Shown in pieces: positions 25,301 through 37,300 of a stretch of DNA of 64,000 nucleotides. A program made the translations under genes and the position numbers. The notes beneath the pieces are model-generated. The model did not search any database. It had not been told where the DNA came from and was given only the letters and a program-made list of their open reading frames with translations. Source of the stretch: Arenicola marina (Eukaryota; Annelida; Polychaeta; Arenicolidae); contig OZ025257.1 of the NCBI GenBank assembly GCA_964019135.1, forward strand, positions 12,551,971 through 12,615,970. The letters are read 5' to 3'. Position 1 is the stretch's first letter; every line of letters begins with the position of its first letter.

Positions 25301-28300
25301 CCTCCCCAAAACTCTCTGCAGCCTCCCCCCCCCCCTCGAAACCATCCACCCCACCCCACACCGGTTTCTCCTCGTATTCACTCATCCTTCCGCTGCCTCC
25401 AGATTTTTTTGCCTATTCATATTGCTTTATCAGCCCGTCCAAGTTAAAGCTGCCGGTAATGGGGTCCCTGATAAGGCAAAATGCATCCCTCAGATAGCGG
25501 TGAGCCGCGAGTTTTAGACACCCTCTCGCGAGACACATATCGCCTATGGAGCCAGGTAAGCACTACAAGTAAGATTCCACGCTAGGTACAAATGTTCTTG
25601 TATCTGTACGACCCCCGAAGGCTTCCAGACAACGCGTTTGTCGGTCCTGCACTGTCAGTACAGTACGACAGACAGCATCGACCCTTATCATGGACTCAGA
25701 TCCCGGCGCCCTCTCGGACTTTCTCGCGTTCTCTCGCCGCTGTCGCTCACCCGTATCCCGCCATCCCGTTAGGAAGTCTTTCGGGTGGGGTGGGGTGGGG
25801 TGAGGTGCGGTGGGGTGAGGGGTGAAGATAAGGGGTAAGGGGTGGGCCCGGAGGAGGATATATAGGTAATATATATGAGTTGTTACTCGGTACATAGATG
25901 CTGCTCGCACTACCAAGAACCCGAAGTGAAAAAAGTTCTTCCGAAAGATTTCAAGGTCGTTACTAAAATTATTATTAGCATGAGAGAGAGACGCAATAGG
26001 TTGTCGTTTTAGTGGATTGGGTTTGTGCACAAGATATATCCTGTAGTGTCAATTCTCCCATCACGTATCGAGAGTTATTTATCAGCATGCTTATGTTTTA
26101 CACGAGCGTTCTCTAATGAGGCAAAACCCTCGTCTCGTTCTCCGTGCGGATCAAGTGCAAATGACAACATGATCAGACACATATCTGTCACAGGGTTTCA
26201 GTGGTTTTACGACAACAAGATACAAGTTGACATGTTTCACATAGCACCGTAAGTTATGGAGTTTGTTTATAGAAATTGATCCATATATAAATATCCTCTT
26301 TAAAAATAATAATATTGTAACATCGCCTACATAAGCAAGTGAACAATAACAAGAGAAATGTTATTTATCGGAAATGACGTTTTTGATAGAAAGTTAAGGT
26401 CTATTAACTAATGTATAACAAATCGATCGAATCATGTGAGTCCGTTTAAAAGTGTATGGCCGCCACATTTATCTAACACACAAAGTGCCACTGCATAACA
26501 GACGTAAGCAGTATAGTTGTGTAAACTGACGCACTAACGTGACACCAACCATAGTCACTGTACGAATCTACTAAACACTGAAAACTGTCCATCCGCCAAT
26601 TAGTAAAGCTTCGACGTGAGTTATACGCTCCGCAGCGTTTATCGCATGAAACTACGGTCTTATGTGGAGGGTTGTTACGCGCCAAATCGTGAATAGAACG
26701 TAAATAAAGGAAGAAAACTTGCCTTCACATACCAATGCGGTTGATCGTTTCAGCAGCAGAAATACAAGAACGGGTGATGAAATCATACACTGCTGCTGTG
26801 TGCGGCTATGTGTATACCGCATGAGCTCAGTCTCAGAGCCTCAATGCAGATTAGCCAGTTGATAAAACGCGCATGGTAATATAGAGGTTGCGTGGAGAAA
26901 AGAGGAAAAGTAAGATAAGCAAAGATAAAAGCAGATAAGATGTCAGTGTCGAATGATCGCGTTCCTCGCGGTGAAGAGATAAGGGGCAGCGGTACCCCCC
27001 GTGTATACATATAAATATATGGCAGCCGGGGGCACACATTGCACCGAGGCAGCCCGGCCCCCCAGCCAGCTGATAGGGCGAGGAGATACGTTCGTGACAT
27101 CAAAACGATAATGATCTTATCTTTATGACTTCATCGGAATGATAAATCGGTGATTGACACAGATTGAGAACACTTTGCCTTGTTCCCGTACTATACATAT
27201 CTATCTATCTATCTATCTATCTATCCAGCAATCTATCTGTGTATATATTGCTATGGCGCTATCAGTGCGTTCGCTATTACATGTCCATTGTATCTCTCCA
27301 TTCTTACATATTCTCTTTCTTATTCTCATTTCTGTCAGCTCTCTATGTGTACGCTGTGTTCGACGTCCGATACCCTCTATGCGAATAATTACAAGCTGAT
27401 GTCCCCCTCCCCCCCGCCCCCCCCCCCCCCCCACCCCCGCCCCACCAGTTCATGTCGGCCGTTTTCGTCCACCTCTCGATCTCTCTCACCCCACACCACC
27501 AGCCCGGAGAGAAAGGTTTACTTCCCACGACTTTACACGACCAATATGCACCGACATTCAGGTAATAAAATGTACACCCCATCAGCTTCCTCGACCCAGA
27601 GCCCTCCTGCCGAACCCCTGACTCACTGGGTTTATGGCGGAATGTGCACATAAACATCAGCTTCCTCGACCCAGAGCCCTCCTGCCGAACCCATGACTCA
27701 CTGGGTTTATGGCGGAATGTGCACATAAACATCAGCTTCCTCGACCCAGAGCCCTCCTGCCGAACCCATGACTCACTGGGTTTATGGCGGAATGTGCACA
27801 TAAACATCAGCTTCCTCGACCCAGAGCCCTCCTGCCGAACCCATGACTCACTGGGTTTATGGCGGAATGTGCACATAAACATCAGCTTCTTCGACCCAGA
27901 GCCCTCCTGCCGAACCCACGACTCACTGGGTTTATGGCGGAATGTGCACATAAACATCAGCTTCCTCGACCCAGAGCCCTCCTGCCGAACCCATGACTCA
28001 CTGGGTTTATGGCGGAATGTGCACATAAACATCAGCTTCTTCGACCCAGAGCCCTCCTGCCGAACCCATGACTCACTGGGTTTATGGCGGAATGTGCACA
28101 TAAACATCAGCTTCCTCGACCCAGAGCCCTCCTGCCGAACCCATGACTCACTGGGTTTATGGCGGAATGTGCACATAAACCGAACGCTGAACAATATTAA
28201 ATCCAAAAACATATAAAATCATACTCTTTTGCCATACAATTTTATTATTTTATCCAGGGCGTAATTTGTCCGTATGAGGACAGTGGTCAATTCTATTACA

Positions 28301-31300
28301 TTATGTTAACTAAACATCAGCTTCTTCGACCCAGAGCCCTCCTGCCGAACCCATGACTCACTGGGTTTATGGCGGAATGTGCACATAAACATCAGCTTCC
28401 TCGACCCAGAGCCCTCCTGCCGAACCCACGACTCACTGGGTTTATGGCGGAATGTGCACATAAACATCAGCTTCCTCGACCCAGAGCCCTCCTGCCGAAC
28501 CCATGACTCACTGGGTTTATGGCGGAATGTGCACATAAACATCAGCTTCTTCGACCCAGAGCCCTCCTGCCGAACCCATGACTCACTGGGTTTATGGCGG
28601 AATGTGCACATAAACATCAGCTTCCTCGACCCAGAGCCCTCCTGCCGAACCCACGACTCACTGGGTTTATGGCGGAATGTGCACATAAACATCAGCTTCC
28701 TCGACCCAGAGCCCTCCTGCCGAACCCATGACTCACTGGGTTTATGGCGGAATGTGCACATAAACATCAGCTTCCTCGACCCAGAGCCCTCCTGCCGAAC
28801 CCATGACTCACTGGGTTTATGGCGGAATGTGCACATAAACATCAGCTTCCTCGACCCAGAGCCCTCCTGCCGAACCCATGACTCACTGGGTTTATGGCGG
28901 AATGTGCACATAAACATCAGCTTCTTCGACCCAGAGCCCTCCTGCCGAACCCATGACTCACTGGGTTTATGGCGGAATGTGCACATAAACATCAGCTTCC
29001 TCGACCCAGAGCCCTCCTGCCGAACCCACGACTCACTGGGTTTATGGCGGAATGTGCACATAAACATCAGCTTCCTCGACCCAGAGCCCTCCTGCCGAAC
29101 CCATGACTCACTGGGTTTATGGCGGAATGTGCACATAAACATCAGCTTCTTCGACCCAGAGCCCTCCTGCCGAACCCACGACTCACTGGGTTTATGGCGG
29201 AATGTGCACATAAACATCAGCTTCCTCGACCCAGAGCCCTCCTGCCGAACCCATGACTCACTGGGTTTATGGCGGAATGTGCACATAAACATCAGCTTCT
29301 TCGACCCAGAGCCCTCCTGCCGAACCCATGACTCACTGGGTTTATGGCGGAATGTGCACATAAACATCAGCTTCCTCGACCCAGAGCCCTCCTGCCGAAC
29401 CCATGACTCACTGGGTTTATGGCGGAATGTGCACATAAACCGAACGCTGAACAATATTAAATCCAAAAACATATAAAATCATACTCTTTTGCCATACAAT
29501 TTTATTATTTTATCCAGGGCGTAATTTGTCCGTATGAGGACAGTGGTCAATTCTATTACATTATGTTAACTAAACATCAGCTTCTTCGACCCAGAGCCCT
29601 CCTGCCGAACCCATGACTCACTGGGTTTATGGCGGAATGTGCACATAAACATCAGCTTCCTCGACCCAGAGCCCTCCTGCCGAACCCATGACTCACTGGG
29701 TTTATGGCGGAATGTGCACATAAACATCAGCTTCTTCGACCCAGAGCCCTCCTGCCGAACCCATGACTCACTGGGTTTATGGCGGAATGTGCACATAAAC
29801 ATCAGCTTCTTCGACCCAGAGCCCTCCTGCCGAACCCACGACTCACTGGGTTTATGGCGGAATGTGCACATAAACATCAGCTTCTTCGACCCAGAGCCCT
29901 CCTGCCGAACCCATGACTCACTGGGTTTATGGCGGAATGTGCACATAAACCGAACGCTGAACAATATTAAATCCGAAAACATATATAATCATACTCTTTT
30001 GCCATACAGTTTTATTATTTTATCCAGGGCGTAATTTGTCCGTATGAGGACAGTGGTCGATTCTATTAGATTATATTAACTAACTATGAATTGGCCTACT
30101 TTATATTCTTGTGATATATCCCTGCAGCGACAAATTGAATGCACATATTAATATTTACGTTCATTCATATTTTTGTTATGCTATTGCGATAAATTATAAT
30201 ATGTAGTCATTTACGGTACCTTGATCACGTGGCTGTTGGCGCGTTCTGTCTCCTCCTGGATTTCATCCTCTTTGGCGCCATCCACCGGCGACGACGGCGA
30301 CCCCTGACGGAGATTTCCTCGGTAGGGTCCCAGCACCAAACCAGCCGCCAGGTGGCAGGCGCTGACCACCTGACAAGCTGACGTCATGTCGCCGGCAACC
30401 CGAACCGTCAGAAGGTCGGTGGGAAGGTCAAGGTCAGAGGTCAAGGTCGCCAGCTCGTCCTCGCTTTCTCCTATCGAGATAATAAACAGCTTGAGATAGA
30501 GATCGGAGTTTATCTGGAGATTTATATGACAAGTTCAAAGAGATTGAAGGGGCCTTGATGATACCCAAGTGAGTAATGCGCAGGCCACAATATATAAATT
30601 GACACCGTCTTTTTGTGCTTCGTCACTATAGAGTGAGTGAGTGCGATGGCCGATCTTATCGCCTTGAACTGATGATTATCATGTGTTCCTAGGCAAGCTA
30701 AAGCCAGCCATACAGGGCCTCTATATCAAGCATTTCTCAGAAACAATTTAAGTGGTTGATTGACAAGCGAGAGAGGCAGACCTGAGGTCTGGCCAAAACG
30801 TTATCGAAAAGAGGACTTGGAAATATGTGCGACATACCAGACTTGACAAATTGGTGAATCGGGTGGTGAGATTTTGTCTAAAGGTTTAGCGTAAGATACT
30901 CAATCAACACGTGTTATCCTTAAGTAAAGGCTCAGCGGAGGATACCCAATCAACATGTGTTATCCTTAAGTAAAGGCTCAGCGTAAGATACCCAATCAAC
31001 ACGTGTTATCTTGAACTAAAGGCTCAGCGTAAGATACCCAATCAACACGTGTTATCTTGAACTAAAGGCTTAGCGTAAGATACCCAATCAACACGTGTTA
31101 TCCTGAACTAAAGGTTCAGCGTAAGATACCCAATCAACACGTGTTATCCCGAACTAAAGGCTCAGCGTAAGATACCCAATCAACACGTGTTATCCCGAAC
31201 TAAAGGCTCAGCGTAAGATACCCAATCAACACGTGTTATCCTTAAGTAAAGGCTCAGCGTAAGATACCCAATCAACACGTGTATTCCCTAAGTAAAGGCT

Positions 31301-34300
31301 CAGCGTAAGATACCCAATCAACACGTGTTATCCCTAAGTAAAGGCTCAGCGTAAGATACCCAATCAACACGTGTTATCCTGAACTCAAGGCTTAGCGTAA
31401 GATACCCAATAAACACGTGTTATCCACTAAAGGCTCAGCGTAAGATACCCAATCAACACGTGTTATCTTGAACTCAAGGCTTAGCGTTAGATACCCAATC
31501 AACACGTGTTATCCTGAACTAAAGGTTCAGCGTAAGATACCCAATCAACACGTGTTATCCTGAACTAAAGGTTCAGCGTAAGATACCCAATCAACACGTG
31601 TTATCCCGAACTAAAGGCTCAGCGTAAGATACCCAATCAACACGTGTTAGCCCGAACTAAAGGCTCAGCGTAAGATACCCAATCAACACGTGTTATCCTG
31701 AACTAAAGAATCAACGTAAGATACCCAATTAATACGTGTTATCCCGAACTAAAGGCTCAGCGTAAGATACCCAATCAACACGTGTTATCCTGAACTAAAG
31801 AATCAACGTAAGATACCCAATCAACACGTGTTATCCTGAACTAAAGAATCAACGTAAGATACCCAATTAATACGTGTTATCCCGAACTAAAGGCTCAGCG
31901 TAAGATACCCAATCAACACGTGTTATCCTGAACTAAAGAATCAACGTAAGATACCCAATCAACACGTGTTATCCTGAACTAAAGAATCAACGTAAGATAC
32001 CCAATCAACACGTGTTATCCTGAACTAAAGGCTCAGCGTAAGATACCCAATCAACACGTGTTATCAGGAACTAAAGGCTCAGCGTAAGATACCCAATCAA
32101 CACGTGTTATCCTGAACTAAAGAATCAACGTAAGATACCCAATCAACACGTGTTATCCTGAACTAAAGGCTCAGCGTAAGATACCCAATCAACACGTGAA
32201 GAGTGTGAAGAGAGAGATTTCGTCTTAGAAACGTATCTGTCGTAAGGGCTGTATCGGATCGCTGGACTATCAACCAGTTGAAACACCAGAGGTCGTCGGC
32301 TGTTGTTGCTGACTTACTCCAGAGTAAGTACGGAGGGGCCAGTGAGGTGTCGATATGGCACAGCGAACGAAACGTCGGATGGAGGGGAGGTGTGTGTGTG
32401 TGGGGTGGGGGGTATAAAACCTCGATGATCATATTAAAACCTCTCGCATCCCTCTCGTATCTGACCCCCCCCCCCCCCTCCTTTGTGTGGCCCTCCACCC
32501 TCTCACTGTTTACCCCTCGACCCTCTCACCGTGTGTCCATTTAATAACACGACCCCCTCTATCGCCCCGCTATGTACCCTCCTCAACTCGTGGCGCAACA
32601 ACAAGTCGTCGACCCTCCTTAATCTCTAGAACAACCACACACAGTGGACGGATTACTCCCCACCCTCTGCACCTCCAGCCCTGTCCCCTGCAGCGCATTG
32701 CCCACCCCACCCCACCTCCCATCTCTCCATACTGTATGTATTCCATTCCTCCCTCACCTCAATCTATCATCTGCTCGCTACCCCCTGCCCCCCATCCCAT
32801 CCCCCCGGTCTCAAACTACTTGCAAGGATTCATCCCTCCCACTTCGTCCTCTCCCAACCCCTCTTTGACAATCCCCTCAACCCCCACCCTGTGACTCCCA
32901 ACCCCGAACCACACACCCCATCCCTCTGACAATCCCCCACCCCCCTTCACATATCCAAATTCCGACCACCCCACTCCCTCCTGACGCACCCCAACCATTG
33001 AACCGCCCTTCCCCCCATCACCTCCCTTACATACCCACACTCTAACCACCCCACCCCATCACCACCTCTGGCCCTCCCTCCCCCCCATCCCCTCTCTCAG
33101 ACCACCCCACTCCACGCCCTCACCAGATACACCCTCCCTTCTGACTGACCCTCCCCCAAAACTTCCTCCACATATCCACAATCTGACCACCCCCACCCAC
33201 ACCCCCACCCCCACCCCTCGCCCCACCCCTTACTTAGTACACGAAAACACATGGTCTTCCTCGACCTTTTGCTCGCCTCCCTCTCTCTACCTGCGGGTTC
33301 AGCGAGGACCGTAGGTGATAAGGTTGACGGTCTTATCACAGTCGACCCCGAACTTATCACAACTACAATCAGGACCCAGTGCTGATAACAATGATAAGCA
33401 CCAAGCGCTGGAACTAAAGATAACGAGCGAGGGGCGAGAGGTAGAGGAGAGGTAGGTGGGGGGGGGGGGGGGGGTGGTAGGCGGAAGACTAGTTCTACAT
33501 CTAGTCCAGAAATAAAACAACGTTGCAGCTAAAAGCATCGCCGAAATCTCTGGCAGACTTTAGTTGTTTGCGCCGTATATCTCCCGTTCCAAAAGTTTCC
33601 CTCCCCCGATAGCGACGGGAAATAATAACAGAACTGTTTCTCAGGCGCAACAAGACGGACGGGGGCCAGTTAAGATAAAAGTTTCCCTCGCCATCTTGGA
33701 TGCTATCTTTGGCCTCGGACTAATTGCAGAAGGCGGTGAGGTTGCGAGTCCAGCCCTCACTGTAAGACGGACGAGGGTGGGATGGGGGAGGGGGCTGATA
33801 ACTTCCATGTTTAAAAACAGGAAGTCCTGAGTGCATTCGGTGTAGCACTTCAAACGTTATGCCTATAATAGACTGCCGTATTTATTCGGCAATAGTTACA
33901 ATTGGTTGTATTTATATATGAATATATTAACTCTTCGCGTTGCTTTGTTACACATAATTGTTGTGAGTTAATAACTTCCCACCTATGTTCTGATTACCCC
34001 TACACCGCAGGAATGTTTTTTCTCTCTTTTTTAGGTCAAAGATTGAATGGGGTGGGGTACATAATTTATTTTTTATAAGCAAATTTTTTAGAGAGTAAAA
34101 CTTTTCTCAATGTTCAAGGCGATAAATCCATATATTTGGCATGTTTTTTTGCTTTAAAATTTCTCTCAGATAAAACGTTCGTTCGCATCTGATACAGGTT
34201 TCATTAAGAGCAGAACTCAGCGGGTGATTAGATGGAACATTGCAGAACCCTGTATACAGATATTATATACAGGAATACACAGAAAGAAATGAACGGTGCT

Positions 34301-37300
34301 GGAAGTTACCTGCTTATAATAATCCAATAGGTGTCCAGTAAACGACCAATGTAGTTAGGTTGTTAGACATTGTGCAAAGTTTTGCCCTTTGTCAACAAGA
34401 TCACGTAGTCGTATAACTTCACACTGTATACTATCACGGGAAGCGTTCGGCTTATAATGGTAGGACTTGTCAGCTCAGCCTCTACTGATAAGGACACAAG
34501 AGGAGAGGAGATTTTTTTTCATGATGTCGGACCTTCTAGCTGATAATAAGCTTTGTTAGACAGAGAAATAAAACTATAACATGTGATTAGAGGCAATAGC
34601 AGAAGTGGTACATTTGCTTATGTTTTTCACATGCCTCTGGATATAAGTGTCTTAGGGTTTCGGGTGGGGGAGCAGGTGAGGGCGGTATGGCGAGTTGGTC
34701 ACGTATGTCGCAAGGGGGTGTGGGGTTATGGGGATGGCGGGGGGGGGCAGGAGAGGGTTCGCGGTTGCTAGAGTGACGGATATCCACTTTTTACAATGTG
34801 GTATGAACAGAGTTATAGATCAGTCAGATAAAGTACAACAGAAAGCAGATAACACGTTACAGTTAATTAGGCCGATAAGGCGATGTCATGTCATGTTGGC
34901 TGACATGAAGGATGGTACACGTTGTAAGGGCCACATCATCACTCAAAACATTTGAAATCACGTCACCGGCGGACAGTGCGAGAATAACAGGCATGGACTC
35001 ATAGGAGCCACTACACTCAAGTACCCGTTAACTAGCTTGTGCCGCAAAGTGTAAACTCACAATGAAGACAATAATCATTCCATCTCAGACTCCATTTCAG
35101 CAATGTTTTCACTGAAACCATGTTGTAGGCGTCTGAAAGCACCATCCCATTGTGTATCTAAGAATTCTCCCAATACATGCTCACCGTTTTATTTGGCCTC
35201 CATAACTAATAATCTCGTTGCCTAGGGATAATTCACGGCGTGAGAACGTCAAGTACGACAAAAAATGGCGGTCTTAAAAAAACATTAATTCATGCACCTC
35301 TCCCTCTCTCAACCCCCTCCCCGTCCGACCTCTATCGTCTTCAGCCCACAGTCGCGTCTCGCCGAGTCTCGCGGGATTTTGAGCCGACGCCGCGATACAG
35401 ATCAGAGAGATCACGTGATTGATGGACGTCGTATTGTCATGGAAACCAAACTTGTCACCATCCGTCATCGCATGGAGATCAGTGGCGACACGCCCTCTAT
35501 CGGGAGAGTGTGATTCTCCTATATCCAACGGCGACCACCTGCCCCCACCCCCCCCCCCCCCCGCCTCCCCTCCCCCCTTTAGCTACCGGTCAAGTATGGC
35601 ACTGTTCACGATTGCCATTTATCCGTGGATCACTCTTGGTATAGGGGGCGCTATATCCGATTGATCGCCTCACTCCCGCCCCCCCTCCCCCCGCCCCCTC
35701 TCAGTCTCCCCCTCCCTCTCTCTCTACTTTCCTCCCTCTCCCTCACTTTCTCTCTCCCCCTCATACTAGATCTATCTCTCTCTCTCCCCCCGTCGCAGCT
35801 ACAGTCTCGGCGACGATACTTCAAATCGAGAATAAAAGTTGATCAATACACCTGTATAAAACTGCCGTACAAGACTTTTTGATGTGGCGATATTCACAAC
35901 CCTAAACTGCCTCTTTAGTACGGGGCAAACTGCACAGGGACGGGTATACAGTGTATATAAGGCAGGGGTCCAGGGTGGAGGGTGGATGTGGGGGTGGGGG
36001 ATTTGGATCATGAAGTTACCCATATGTACGCTACATGGTTTATATTTGATGTGCGACACACATTTTTGACCCACGGTGCAAAATCATCGTNNNNNNNNNN
36101 NNNNNNNNNNNNNNNNNNNNNNNNNNNNNNNNNNNNNNNNNNNNNNNNNNNNNNNNNNNNNNNNNNNNNNNNNNNNNNNNNNNNNNNNNNNNNNNNNNNN
36201 NNNNNNNNNNNNNNNNNNNNNNNNNNNNNNNNNNNNNNNNNNNNNNNNNNNNNNNNNNNNNNNNNNNNNNNNNNNNNNNNNNNNNNNNNNGCTACAGGTT
36301 TTAATGCTTCGTTTATCTCCGGTTATCAGTGTGTGAGCATGGTCGTCCTCGTCTTAACTCTGCATCCATGGCAGTGTGGGAACCGACCTTGGTTTACTTC
36401 CAAATCAACCGCGCTTATCTCCGGCCACTACCCGCCCCCCCCCCCCCCCCCCTTACCCCATACTCTCCCAACCCGCGTGGAGTTCCGCGTGGAACAGTCT
36501 AGTGTCATGATGCGATGCACGGGGCCACCGACACCAGATCACTGTGTCCCGCGCCGCTCGGTGATAAGCGACTCCCCTCCCCCCCCCCCCCCCCCCCCCC
36601 TCCACACACACTCATCATCCCCCCACGGTCAGCCGGCGTCTCTCGTCAGTCCCCCAATGCACGTCTCGACCCCAACGCAAAATACATGCAGCATCTGTCT
36701 CGGAGACAAGTAAATGTGGCTGACCTGAACGGCCGCCCCACCCCCCCCCCCTCACGCCCCATTTCAAACCCCACCCCTCGCTAGCCCTCTAACAAAAATA
36801 ACGTAGGGATGGGGGTTGGATACATTTTTTGGATCCCGCTCCTAGAAAGGGAGGGGGGGGGGATATTTACAGTGTACATTCACAGACTGTTTTAACGAAT
36901 CGCGGTAAATAGGGAAAGGGTCTTCGCGTTGAACCAGGAATGGTACGCATAATGATCCCCAAAAATTGCCAGACATCTAATCGCGAGTCTCCCAAGAATT
37001 CCTGGATGCCAATCGCGGAGATCGGAAAAGGTATTCCCTCCCCTCTATAAACTTCATATGTAGCCGAGCCCACCCCCCCCCCCCCCCTCCCACCCCACAC
37101 ACATACACCTTTCCCCCACGCTAACCTCCCATCAGCCTCCGTCCCCCGCCCTTGCATAAAAGCCGTTGACATTTTTAACATCGATCTCTATACATCTTAT
37201 ATATCTTCTTCCCCATCTTCACCCTCCCTACCCACCCCTCTCTACGCGTCACCATGCCTTTTATAGCGGCCGCACGGGAGAGGGCGCGAGAAAAAGCAGG

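Larger units (their letters stand above)
27581..30085. repeat. 75-bp satellite-like array with 135-bp spacers (higher-order repeat) in FOG intron 2
   Basis: There are three blocks of a 75-bp unit starting ATCAGCTTC: 27581-28180 (8 units), 28316-29440 (15 units) and 29576-29950 (5 units). Each is followed by the same 135-bp spacer starting CGAACGCTGAACAATATT (28181-28315, 29441-29575, 29951-30085). The spacings 600, 1125 and 375 are exact multiples of 75. Units differ mainly at two C/T sites (CTTCCTCG or CTTCTTCG; CCCATGAC or CCCACGAC). The first unit and the last spacer are the most diverged copies, which suggests they are the old edges. Because 75 is a multiple of three, one frame on each strand stays open; I do not treat these frames as genes. 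Confidence 0.97.
23813..30219 (-). other. FOG intron 2
   Basis: About 6.4 kb with a tRNA-like sequence, two GATA clusters, a C-rich tract, an ATCT microsatellite and the 75-bp array. 25560-26900 is unique sequence with no feature seen. Confidence 0.75.

Noticed and set aside
27343-29476. Open frames of 190-388 codons on both strands with a 25-residue repeat
   Set aside because: The unit is 75 bp, so one frame per strand stays open. The L/F-changing site varies freely, there is no start, signal or flanking exon context, and both strands are open equally.
27581-32204. CRISPR-like array interpretation of the regular repeats
   Set aside because: Units are directly tandem without unique spacers, and the surrounding genes are spliced animal genes.
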